Shown here: positions 1 through 7,209 of the stretch, one piece after another
Numbering within the stretch: the first letter of the stretch is position 1
Layout: every line of letters begins with the position of its first letter
NCBI RefSeq assembly: GCF_000716435.1
Contig: NZ_JNWO01000035.1
Location: 1-64,000 of the forward strand
Length of the DNA: 64,000 bases
Source of the DNA: Streptomyces xylophagus
GTDB taxonomy: Bacteria; Actinomycetota; Actinomycetes; Streptomycetales; Streptomycetaceae
Direction of reading: 5' to 3'
The notes under the pieces: generated by a model
What the model saw: only the letters and a program-made list of their open reading frames with translations
Told to the model about the DNA's origin: nothing
Databases searched by the model: none
Program-made: the position numbers and the translations under genes

Positions 1-171
1 GTGCAGCATGACGATGGAGTCCTTGCCGCCGGAGAAGAGAATCACCGGCCGCTCGAACTCACCCGCCACCTCACGGAAGATGTGCACCGCCTCGGACTCC
101 AGAGCGTCCAGGTGCGAGAGGGCGTACGGCGTGTCCGTACCCTCGTCGGTCTTGGCGACGGTCGCCGTCAT
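1..171 (-). CDS. cysD: Sulfate adenylyltransferase small subunit CysD, N-terminal 57 codons (cut by window edge)
   Basis: The visible N-terminus carries the PP-loop motif SGGKDS and the following hydrophobic IVMLH stretch of the CysD/ATP-sulfurylase small subunit. With CysN (expected beyond the edge) the enzyme makes adenosine 5'-phosphosulfate (APS) from sulfate and ATP in the cytoplasm, the first step of assimilatory sulfate reduction. The ATG at 171-169 overlaps the cysC stop by 4 bases (ATGA), so it is the last visible gene of a translationally coupled operon. Only the start lies in the window; the rest continues past position 1. Confidence 0.95.
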   Translation of the reverse strand, partial: MTATVAKTDEGTDTPYALSHLDALESEAVHIFREVAGEFERPVILFSGGKDSIVMLH

Positions 172-758
172 GCCAGTCCCCTCTCGGTGAGCAGCGCGTG
201 AAGTGCCGCCGCCGACTCCTGCACGGTCTGGTGCTGCGACTCGATCCGCAGGTCCGGCGACTCGGGCTCCTCGTACGGGTCGTCGACCCCGGTGAGCCCG
301 GTCAGTTCACCGGCGGCCTGCTTGGCGTAGAGACCCTTCACGTCGCGTACGGAGCACACGTCGACCGGGGTCGCCACATGCACCTCGATATAGGCGGCGC
401 CGCTCTCCTGGTGCCGCTTGCGGACGGCCTCGCGGCTGTCGGTGTACGGGGCGATGACCGGGACGAGCGCCTTGACGCCGTTGCGGGCGAGCAGTTCGGC
501 GAGGAAGCCGATGCGCTGCACGTTGGTGTGCCGGTCCTCGCGGCTGAAGCCGAGGCCCGCCGAGATGAACTCGCGGATCTCGTCGCCGTCGAGCACCTCG
601 ACGAGGTGGCCCTCCTCGCGCAGCCGGCCGGCCAGCTCGTACGCGATGGTGGTCTTGCCGGCACTCGGCAGACCCGTGAGCCAGACGGTGGCTCCGGTCG
701 TCACGTGAATCTCCTGCTCTTCGGTGGAGGCGGTCTCTTCTGTGGAGGGGGCGGTCAT
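168..758 (-). CDS. cysC: Adenylylsulfate kinase CysC
   Basis: A 196-residue P-loop kinase phosphorylating APS to PAPS. Visible motifs are the Walker [10 protein letters not shown], the LDGDEIRE segment, the [15 protein letters not shown] substrate loop and the late [13 protein letters not shown] lid, all in the order and spacing of CysC. The ATG at 758 overlaps the cysH stop as ATGA, which supports this start. A GTG 14 codons later ([11 protein letters not shown]) matches the shorter N-terminus usual in the family and is an alternative. It sits between cysH and cysD, where it would compete with APS reduction or supply PAPS. Family assignment is certain; only the start is open. Confidence 0.95.
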   Translation of the reverse strand: MTAPSTEETASTEEQEIHVTTGATVWLTGLPSAGKTTIAYELAGRLREEGHLVEVLDGDEIREFISAGLGFSREDRHTNVQRIGFLAELLARNGVKALVPVIAPYTDSREAVRKRHQESGAAYIEVHVATPVDVCSVRDVKGLYAKQAAGELTGLTGVDDPYEEPESPDLRIESQHQTVQESAAALHALLTERGLA

Positions 759-1465
759 TCGTGCAGCCCGCACTCGGTCTTCCCGCGCCCCGCCCAGCGG
801 CCGGCGCGTGCGTCCTCGCCCTCCAGCACCCGACGGGTGCAGGGCGCGCAGCCGACGGACGCGTAGCCGTCCATCAGCAACGGGTTGGTGAGGACGCCGT
901 GTTCGGCGACGTAGGCGTCCACGTCGTCCTGCGTCCAGCGGGCGATGGGGGAGACCTTGACCTTCTGGCGCTTCTCGTCCCAGCCGACGACCGGGGTGTT
1001 CGCCCGGGTCGGGGACTCGTCGCGGCGCAGCCCGGTCGCCCAGGCCGCGTACTTGGTCAGGCCCTGCTCCAGCGGCTGGACCTTGCGCAGCTTGCAGCAC
1101 AGGTCCGGGTCGCGGTCGTGCAGCTTGGGGCCGTACTCGGCGTCCTGCTCGGCGACCGACTGGCGCGGGGTGAGCGTGATGACGTTGACGTCCATCACGG
1201 CCTCGACCGCGTCACGCGTGCCGATGGTCTCGGGGAAGTGGTAGCCGGTGTCGAGGAACACCACGTCCACGCCGGGCATGGCGCGGGAGGCGAGGTGGGC
1301 CACCACCGCGTCCTCCATCGAGGAGGTCACGCAGAACTGCTTGCCGAAGGTCTTCACCGCCCACTGGAGGATCTCCAGCGCGGAGGCGTCCTCCAGGTCG
1401 CGGCCCGCCTGCTCGGCGAGGGCTTTCAAGTCGTCGGTGGGGCGCGCTTTCTGAGTCGTCGTCAT
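755..1465 (-). CDS. cysH: (Phospho)adenylylsulfate reductase CysH, iron-sulfur type
   Basis: A 236-residue PP-loop reductase turning APS or PAPS into sulfite. It has the VTSSMEDAVV PP-loop region, the LDTGYHFPET motif, and both halves of the [4Fe-4S] ligand set: a CC pair in DLCCKLRKVQPL and a CxxC in VGCAPCT. The C-terminal ECGLH holds the catalytic cysteine. The CC/CxxC set is the mark of APS-type reductases, although cysC next door means PAPS is also available, so the true substrate is not settled by sequence. The ATG at 1465 overlaps the previous stop (ATGA), and its own stop overlaps cysC. Confidence 0.95.
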   Translation of the reverse strand: MTTTQKARPTDDLKALAEQAGRDLEDASALEILQWAVKTFGKQFCVTSSMEDAVVAHLASRAMPGVDVVFLDTGYHFPETIGTRDAVEAVMDVNVITLTPRQSVAEQDAEYGPKLHDRDPDLCCKLRKVQPLEQGLTKYAAWATGLRRDESPTRANTPVVGWDEKRQKVKVSPIARWTQDDVDAYVAEHGVLTNPLLMDGYASVGCAPCTRRVLEGEDARAGRWAGRGKTECGLHE

Positions 1466-1641
1466 ATCTTGTCTTCCCCTGCTTCGGTCTGCTGGAGACC
1501 CCGGGCGAGGAGCCCGAGGAACTTCAGCTGAAAGGCCCGATTGCATGCCGCGCATTCCCATGCGCCATGGCCCTGCTCGTTGGGACGCAGGTCCTCGTCG
1601 CCGCAGTAGGGGCAGTAGAAGGGGGCAGCCCGCTCGCTCAC
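1462..1641 (-). CDS. Small zinc-ribbon protein of the sulfite-reductase operon
   Basis: A 59-residue protein starting at a GTG that overlaps the sirA stop as GTGA; its own stop overlaps the cysH ATG. It has two CxxC knuckles (C10/C13 in YCPYCG and C30/C33 in ECAACN), the spacing of a single zinc ribbon, followed by a helical tail. Its place between sulfite reductase and CysH, with 4-base overlaps on both sides, indicates a fixed stoichiometric role in sulfate reduction, perhaps assembly of or electron transfer to the iron-sulfur enzymes. That role is inference. I do not recognise a characterised homologue, though a gene of this size is usual at this spot in streptomycetes as far as I recall. 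Confidence 0.85.
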   Translation of the reverse strand: MSERAAPFYCPYCGDEDLRPNEQGHGAWECAACNRAFQLKFLGLLARGLQQTEAGEDKI

Positions 1642-3335
1642 GACAGTGACTCCTCGCTGGCGCGCGTGGCCCACGTGGCGAAGCGCTCGCCGTCCTCGCG
1701 CTCCTGCTGGAACCGGGTGAGGACGCGCTCGACGTAGTCGGGCAGTTCCTCCGAAGTGACCTTCAGGCCACGGACCTTGCGGCCGAAGCCGGCCTCCAGA
1801 CCGAGGGCGCCGCCCAGGTGCACCTGGAAGCCCTCGACCTGCTCGCCCTGGTCGTTGAGGACCAACTGGCCCTTGAGACCGATGTCCGCGACCTGGATAC
1901 GGGCGCAGGCGTTCGGGCAGCCGTTGATGTTGATGGTGATCGGCTCGTCGAACTCGGGGATGCGGCGCTCGAGTTCGTCGATGAGCGTGATGCCGCGCTG
2001 CTTGGTCTCGACGATCGCGAGCTTGCAGTACTCGATGCCGGTGCAGGCCATGGTGCCGCGCCGGAAGGGAGACGGCTTGGCGGTCAGGCCGAGCGCTTCG
2101 AGGCCCTCCACAAGGGACTCGATCCGCCCTTCCTCCACATCGAGCACGATCATCTTCTGCTCGACCGTCGTGCGCAGCCGGCCCGAGCCGTGCGCCTGGG
2201 CCAGCTCGGCGATCTTCGTGAGCGTGGTGCCGTCGACGCGGCCGACGCGCGGGGCGAAACCGACGTAGAACAGGCCGTCCTGCTGGCGGTGGACGCCGAC
2301 GTGGTCGCGCCAGCGGGCGACCGGCTGGTCGGGGGCCGGGCCGTCGACGAGCTTGCGCTTCAGGTAGTCGTCCTCGAGGATCTGGCGGAACTTCTCGATG
2401 CCCCAGTCGGCGACCAGGAACTTCAGGCGGGCGCGGGTGCGCAGTCGCCGGTAGCCGTGGTCGCGGAAGATCGAGATGACGCCCTCGTAGACGTCCGGGA
2501 CCTCGTCCAACGGGACCCAGGCGCCGAGGCGTTGGCCGATCTTCGGGTTGGTGGAGAGGCCGCCGCCGACCCAGACGTCGAAGCCGGGGCCGTGCTCGGG
2601 GTGGTTCACGCCGACGAAGGCGATGTCGTTGATCTCGTGCGCCACGTCCAGCAGCGGCGAGCCGGAGATCGCGGACTTGAACTTGCGGGGCAGGTTCGAG
2701 AAGTCCTTGTTGCCGATGATCCGGCGGTGGATCTCGTCGATCGCCGGGGTGCCGTCGATGATCTCGTCCTCGGCGATGCCCGCCACGGGCGAGCCGAGGA
2801 TCACGCGGGGCGTGTCGCCGCAGGCCTCGGTGGTGGAGAGACCGACCGCCTCCAGGCGGTTCCAGATCTCGGGCACGTCCTCGATGCGGATCCAGTGGTA
2901 CTGCACGTTCTGCCGGTCGGTGAGGTCGGCCGTGCCGCGCGCGAACTCCTGCGAGATCTCGCCGATCACGCGGAGCTGGTCCGTGGTCAGCCGGCCGCCG
3001 TCGATCCGGACGCGCAGCATGAAGTACTTGTCGTCCAGCTCCTCCGGCTCCAGGATCGCGGTCTTGCCGCCGTCGATCCCGGGCTTGCGCTGGGTGTACA
3101 GCCCCCACCAGCGCATACGGCCGCGGAGGTCGTTCGGGTCGATCGAGTCGAACCCGCGCTTGGAGTAGATCGTCTCAATGCGTGTCCGCACATTGAGACC
3201 GTCGTCGTCCTTCTTGAACTGCTCGTTGCCGTTGAGGGGGGTGAAGTGTCCGGCTGCCCACTGACCCTCGCCGCGGTGACGGCTCACCTTGCGGCGGGGC
3301 GCTGCGGCAGCAGGGTTCTCAGGCGTGGCGGCCAT
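1638..3335 (-). CDS. sirA: Ferredoxin-dependent assimilatory sulfite/nitrite reductase
   Basis: A 565-residue siroheme/[4Fe-4S] enzyme reducing sulfite to sulfide with six electrons from ferredoxin. The repeated ferredoxin-like half domains are visible (FYVGF and NVQYHWI regions). The cluster and siroheme ligands appear as CTGIEYCK followed by NINGCPNACAR, i.e. C-x5-C then C-x3-C. The ATG at 3335 is preceded by GGAGG at good spacing. It heads the cys operon; the adjacent cysH, cysC and cysD make sulfite reductase far more likely than nitrite reductase. Expression is probably set by the leader peptide and control region upstream. Confidence 0.93.
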   Translation of the reverse strand: MAATPENPAAAAPRRKVSRHRGEGQWAAGHFTPLNGNEQFKKDDDGLNVRTRIETIYSKRGFDSIDPNDLRGRMRWWGLYTQRKPGIDGGKTAILEPEELDDKYFMLRVRIDGGRLTTDQLRVIGEISQEFARGTADLTDRQNVQYHWIRIEDVPEIWNRLEAVGLSTTEACGDTPRVILGSPVAGIAEDEIIDGTPAIDEIHRRIIGNKDFSNLPRKFKSAISGSPLLDVAHEINDIAFVGVNHPEHGPGFDVWVGGGLSTNPKIGQRLGAWVPLDEVPDVYEGVISIFRDHGYRRLRTRARLKFLVADWGIEKFRQILEDDYLKRKLVDGPAPDQPVARWRDHVGVHRQQDGLFYVGFAPRVGRVDGTTLTKIAELAQAHGSGRLRTTVEQKMIVLDVEEGRIESLVEGLEALGLTAKPSPFRRGTMACTGIEYCKLAIVETKQRGITLIDELERRIPEFDEPITININGCPNACARIQVADIGLKGQLVLNDQGEQVEGFQVHLGGALGLEAGFGRKVRGLKVTSEELPDYVERVLTRFQQEREDGERFATWATRASEESLS

Positions 3336-3463
3336 GGTTCTACGTCCTCCGGGACAGGCGGGTGATCGGCTCTGACCTGCGCGTACGGGCGCATGCGGGC
3401 ATACGCGCGCGTCTTTGCGCAGTATGAGGCTGATACGGGAAAACCGGCGGTACTGCGGCTCGA

Positions 3464-3547
3464 CTAGCCCGCCGGACAGATGGCGCTGGACATGCGGCCG
3501 AGGTCGACGTGCCGCCGACTCACCAAGGCAATTCCAGTTCCGGACAT
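3464..3547 (-). CDS. Leader peptide upstream of sirA (27 codons)
   Basis: Reading down from 3547 gives ATG, 27 codons and TAG. The peptide contains the segments ALVSRRHVDLGR and MSSAICPAG. This matches, from memory, a family of 'putative leader peptides' repeatedly seen ahead of sulfur-assimilation genes in Streptomyces. It has a single cysteine near the end (ATCTGT for IC), which would let the ribosome sense Cys-tRNA. Downstream, between the peptide stop and sirA, 7-base arms at 3418-3424 and 3451-3457 can pair, a candidate attenuation stem. No clear Shine-Dalgarno precedes the ATG. The control mechanism is inferred. Confidence 0.8.
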   Translation of the reverse strand: MSGTGIALVSRRHVDLGRMSSAICPAG

Positions 3548-3569
3548 GACGGAAGCGTGTCACGGCGTT

Positions 3570-3584
3570 CTGGACACAGTCCAG
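3570..3584. promoter_or_regulatory. Perfect palindrome upstream of the sirA leader
   Basis: CTGGAC-ACA-GTCCAG has 6-base arms around a 3-base centre, 23-37 bases upstream of the leader-peptide ATG, where the operon promoter should lie. A repressor or activator site is plausible; the cognate factor is unknown. Confidence 0.4.
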
Positions 3585-3600
3585 CTTCGTCCGTCATGCG

Positions 3601-3635
3601 GACACCCTGGTCTCGACATGCGAGACGAGGGTGTC
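3601..3635 (-). terminator. Strong hairpin terminator after the GNAT gene
   Basis: Arms 3601-3615 and 3621-3635 pair over 15 bases with one mismatch around a 5-base loop. It lies 40 bases beyond the stop of the minus-strand acetyltransferase and before the sirA promoter region. There is no T-tract, as is normal for streptomycete terminators. Confidence 0.7.
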
Positions 3636-3674
3636 ATCGGTCACAAGGCGCGCACGACGTCTTGTCGGCGCAGG

Positions 3675-4247
3675 TCAGACCGGGTAGGCCCCTGGCCACG
3701 GGCCCGGCGTGGCCACCACGGTCACCTCCTCGACCTTGGTGTCGAAGAGCTTGAAGCCCCGGCGCTGGTAGTTGTCCATTGCATGCACACCGTCCAGGCT
3801 GCACGTATGCAGCCAGACCCGCTTGGTGGGGGCCAGCTGAGGCCAGCGGTCCGCGAGGTCCCAGGCGCGGGCGGCGCCGTAGGAGAGGAGGTGGCCGCCG
3901 AGGCGGCGGCCGCGGAAGGCGGGGATGAGGCCGAAGTAGACGATCTCGACGACGCCGTCGTCCTGCGGCTCCAGTTCCACGTACCCGGCGGGCGTGCCCC
4001 GGTCGTACACGACCCAGGTCTCCACGCCCGGCCGGTCCAGGTGCTCCTGCCACTGCGCGAACGTCCAGCCGAGCCGGTCTATCCAGAGGATGTCCCCGCC
4101 CACCGACGCGTACAGATAACGGCTGAACTCGGGGGAGGGCACCTCGGAGCGGGCGATCCGTACGTCCCCGTCCGGCGCGATGGCCGGCAGGAGGTCGCTC
4201 GGGTCGGTCTGCTCCAGGGACCATGTGGTCACGGGGATGTTCGTCAT
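3675..4247 (-). CDS. GNAT-family N-acetyltransferase
   Basis: A 190-residue cytoplasmic protein with the GNAT fold. The central strand VEIVYFGLIPAFRGRRLGGHLL contains the acetyl-CoA pyrophosphate loop (R/Q-x-x-G-x-G/A type, here RGRRLGG), and the later HTCSLDGVHAMDNYQRRGFK is the usual motif B segment. The substrate cannot be told from sequence. It is alone between the sulfur operon and a secreted protein, with its own strong terminator, so a role in sulfur metabolism is not implied. Confidence 0.85.
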   Translation of the reverse strand: MTNIPVTTWSLEQTDPSDLLPAIAPDGDVRIARSEVPSPEFSRYLYASVGGDILWIDRLGWTFAQWQEHLDRPGVETWVVYDRGTPAGYVELEPQDDGVVEIVYFGLIPAFRGRRLGGHLLSYGAARAWDLADRWPQLAPTKRVWLHTCSLDGVHAMDNYQRRGFKLFDTKVEEVTVVATPGPWPGAYPV

Positions 4248-4284
4248 GCCCGCCAGGGAATCATCCGGCCCGGCGATCTGTCGA

Positions 4285-5544
4285 TCAGCCCAGGGATCTG
4301 TCGATCGAGGTCAGCGGGAGCGCGAACAGCATCCGACCGGACACCGACCAGACCTCGCCGGTCTCCTGCCAGTACGAGAGGGAGTCGCTCTGCGTGCTCC
4401 AGCACCGGTGCGTCTCGTCGGCCCCGCACTCGGTGGCCTTCGCGTCACTCGTGTCCTGGCGCCACATCGAGCCGCGCCCGCCGTCCGTCCCGGCCGCGCC
4501 GCCCAGGTACCAGGAGGACCCGTTCGCGAGCACGCCCCCGGTGCCGCTGACCTTCGTCGCGTACGCCTCCTCGGGCACCGCGCGCCCCGCCGAGTCGGTG
4601 GCGAGCAGCCCCGGCCGCGCGGGATCGCGGCTGAAGGGATAGCGCCACAGCCGCTTGGCCCCGCTCGCGACCAGACTGTCCGGAACCGAGCTGCGGTCCA
4701 GGGAGAGACCCACGGGCCGTACGGCCGAACTGCCGCCGGCCAGTCGGTACGACCCGACCGCCGGCAGCACGTACTGGTACCCGGCCGCCGACCAGCCGTC
4801 CCGCACTCGGCCGACCGCGGAGGCGGTCACCGTGGTGCGCTGGATGCGGTTCATGTCGTACACGTACAGGGCGTCGCGGGCCCCGCTCGTGGTGGTGACC
4901 AGGAGTTTGTCCTCGTACCAGACCATGCCGGAGACCTTGGAGACGAGCCCGCGGTAGTCGCGTCCGCCGTCCGTCGGTACGGCGAGGAGGGCCCAGGTGT
5001 AGGTGAGGCGGGCCGGATCCGCGGCGTTCACGAAGGCGACCTTGGCCAGGCCGCGGGTGTTCGCGGTCCAGCCGGAGAGGATCACCCGGTTCGAGCCCCA
5101 CCAGCCGTCCTCGTCGGCGTCGCCCGAGGTGGTCACCGAGCGGGGTGTCCACGCCGGGTCGGCCGCGTCGCCGCTGTCCCAGCAGTACGCGCGCGTGGCC
5201 GCCGGTTCGACGGGCAGCGTCGCCTTCTCGTCGGTCGTGCAGTCGGCGGCGTCGCGCAGAGTGTGGTCGGCGCTCTTCAGGACGGCGTCGACACCCACCG
5301 GGTGGCCCATCGCCCTGGCGAGCCGGTCCAGGGACTTCTGCGGCTCCAGAGTCTCCCGCAGCTCCGACTTCCCCAGCTCGGAAGCCGAGGTGAGCGGCTT
5401 CAACGCCCCGGGATCGGAACCGACCGTCGCCTGCGAGGCGCTGATCATCGTCGCGGCCGCCGTGAGGCCGAGCGCGGCTCCGGTCAGCACGGCGCGCAGC
5501 GCCCTGCCCCGCTTGCGCCGACGGTGTCGCCCACGTGCACCCAT
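4285..5544 (-). CDS. Secreted protein of unknown function, probable beta-propeller
   Basis: A 419-residue protein. The ATG at 5544 has GGGAGGA 7 bases upstream; the reading frame is open further upstream but without a better start. A basic run (RHRRRKRGR) followed by a hydrophobic stretch and ASQA looks like a Sec signal peptide or N-terminal anchor. The rest is beta-rich with repeated short segments such as DKLLVTTTSGARDALYVYD and RVILSGWTANTRGLAKVAF, suggestive of propeller blades, and several cysteines that could form disulfides outside the cell. No catalytic motif was recognised. Confidence 0.7.
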   Translation of the reverse strand: MGARGRHRRRKRGRALRAVLTGAALGLTAAATMISASQATVGSDPGALKPLTSASELGKSELRETLEPQKSLDRLARAMGHPVGVDAVLKSADHTLRDAADCTTDEKATLPVEPAATRAYCWDSGDAADPAWTPRSVTTSGDADEDGWWGSNRVILSGWTANTRGLAKVAFVNAADPARLTYTWALLAVPTDGGRDYRGLVSKVSGMVWYEDKLLVTTTSGARDALYVYDMNRIQRTTVTASAVGRVRDGWSAAGYQYVLPAVGSYRLAGGSSAVRPVGLSLDRSSVPDSLVASGAKRLWRYPFSRDPARPGLLATDSAGRAVPEEAYATKVSGTGGVLANGSSWYLGGAAGTDGGRGSMWRQDTSDAKATECGADETHRCWSTQSDSLSYWQETGEVWSVSGRMLFALPLTSIDRSLG

Positions 5545-5713
5545 AAGTGTCCTCCCGAGGCGAGCCAACTGCGCCTGGTGATCCGTGCGTTGACCAGGGA
5601 GCAGGTGGGGTGGCCCGTAGGGGGATGCTACGGCAGTCGTGGCCGCCCCATGGGTAAGACCCTGCAAATATGCGGAAGATGCTGCCGGACGTGTCATTTG
5701 CGCCACCTGTCCG

Positions 5714-7003
5714 CTACGCCGTGTGGACCGACGTCCGCCCCCTCGCCACCCCCGGCGCCGTGGAGTGCGGCAGCAACTCGCGCGGGTCGTCCGGCAGCAG
5801 CACCTCGACCTCCGCGTCCTCGCCGAAGCGGTACGGCCGGTGCTCCAGGAACGCCCCGAGATAGCGCCGTACCCGCGACATCTCGGCCCGGACCGTCACC
5901 GTGCGGCACGGGTCGCCGAACATGTCCTCGGCCAGGCCCGAGGCGCTGCGGCCGGTCCGGTGCAGGGCCAGGAGGTAGAGCAACTCGGCGTGCCGGGGGC
6001 TCAGTTCATGGGTCCAGGAGCCCGCGCTGCCGGACACCGTCACCGACCAGCGGCGCGGATGGGCGAGGTCGAGGACGATCCGGGTGGCGCCGCGCGGCCC
6101 CGGCTCGTCGGCGACGCGGACCAACCAGCCCCCGGCCAACGGCTCCAGCGAGCACAGCCCGAGCGAGGGCAGCCAACGACAGCCCCCCGACGGCGACTTG
6201 GGCAACGCGATCCGCTTCACGTACGGCATTCCGGTGACCGCGGCCGTCCAGCCGTCCCGGTCCACCACCAGCGCCTGGCCGCCGAGCCGGGGCAGGATCG
6301 GCGCCGCCACCGCGCGCAGCCGCTCCAGCGAGGTCAGATGCAGCTCCCGCAGCCGAGCCTCGGCGAGTTTGGCCACCGAGTCGACCCAGGCGAGGGTCGC
6401 CGGATGCATCGTCTCCAGCGGGCCGCTGACATCGACGACCCCGATCAGCCGGCCGTCCCTGGGGTCGGTGATCGGGGCGCCCGCGCAGGTGAACGCGGCC
6501 AGTGCGCGCGAGAGATGCTCGCCGGCGAAGACCTGCACGGGCCGCCGTACGACCGCCGGGGTGCCCACGCCGTTGGTGCCGACGACGTCCTCGCGCCAGT
6601 CGGTGCCGACCTCGATGCCGACCTCGTCGGCCTTGCGCAGTACGGCGGCGCTGCCCTCGCGCCACAGCGCCCGGCCCTCGTCGTCGGCGACCAGCACGAT
6701 GTGGTGCGCGGCGTCCGCGACCGACACCAGGCCCTCCCGCAGCACCGGCAGGACGTGCCGCAACGGGCTGGCGCCGCGCCGCCGTTCGACCTCCTCGCGG
6801 GAGAGCAGTCCGGTGCGCAGATCGTGGTCGGGGTGGGTCCCGCCGCGTAACGCGCGCTCCCAGGACTCCTCGATCACCGGGCGCGGTGGGGTGCGGGCGC
6901 GCTGTCCGGAGAGCGTGCCGTGCCGGGCGTCGCTCAGCATCCGTGCCGTCCGCGCCGCCTCGACGGTGGTGCGCTGCGGCACGCCGGCCGGCGGCTTCGC
7001 CAT
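5714..7003 (-). CDS. GAF-domain transcriptional regulator
   Basis: A 429-residue cytoplasmic regulator. An N-terminal helical segment (VIEESWERAL) leads into a GAF sensor domain (about residues 85-220, with the typical EVGTDWREDVVGTNGVGTPAV and ITDPRDGRLIGVVDVSGP strands), as in AcoR-type activators, but the AAA+ sigma-54 domain is absent. The C-terminus (SPRHAELLYLLALH to MSRVRRYLGAFL) looks like a winged helix. GAGAAGGA precedes the ATG. The neighbouring aidB-like gene upstream is a possible target; that link is inference. Confidence 0.8.
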   Translation of the reverse strand: MAKPPAGVPQRTTVEAARTARMLSDARHGTLSGQRARTPPRPVIEESWERALRGGTHPDHDLRTGLLSREEVERRRGASPLRHVLPVLREGLVSVADAAHHIVLVADDEGRALWREGSAAVLRKADEVGIEVGTDWREDVVGTNGVGTPAVVRRPVQVFAGEHLSRALAAFTCAGAPITDPRDGRLIGVVDVSGPLETMHPATLAWVDSVAKLAEARLRELHLTSLERLRAVAAPILPRLGGQALVVDRDGWTAAVTGMPYVKRIALPKSPSGGCRWLPSLGLCSLEPLAGGWLVRVADEPGPRGATRIVLDLAHPRRWSVTVSGSAGSWTHELSPRHAELLYLLALHRTGRSASGLAEDMFGDPCRTVTVRAEMSRVRRYLGAFLEHRPYRFGEDAEVEVLLPDDPRELLPHSTAPGVARGRTSVHTA

Positions 7004-7155
7004 GGGTCCTTCTCTCCGGTCCCGTATCGACTGTTGGTCTCATAGTGCCGTTCCGCGGTGACGGAGGGAGACAGTCCGGACACAGAAGCCGCCAAGTTGC
7101 AACCCTCTGCAACCCTGGTGAACAGCCGTACGGTGTCTGAAACTTGTCCCACGCT

Positions 7156-7193
7156 GCGAGGGTGGTGCCGTGTCGGCGCAGCACCACCCTCGC
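7156..7193 (-). terminator. Terminator downstream of the AidB-like gene
   Basis: Perfect 13-base arms (7156-7168 and 7181-7193) around a 12-base loop, 17 bases beyond the stop of the minus-strand acyl-CoA dehydrogenase and upstream of the GAF regulator. It separates the two units. Confidence 0.8.
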
Positions 7194-7209
7194 GATGTAC
7201 CGGCGTGGT

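Noticed and set aside
1638..3335. Nitrite reductase as the identity of sirA
   Set aside because: Sequence alone cannot separate the two, but coupled cysH, cysC and cysD and the sulfur leader peptide favour sulfite reduction.
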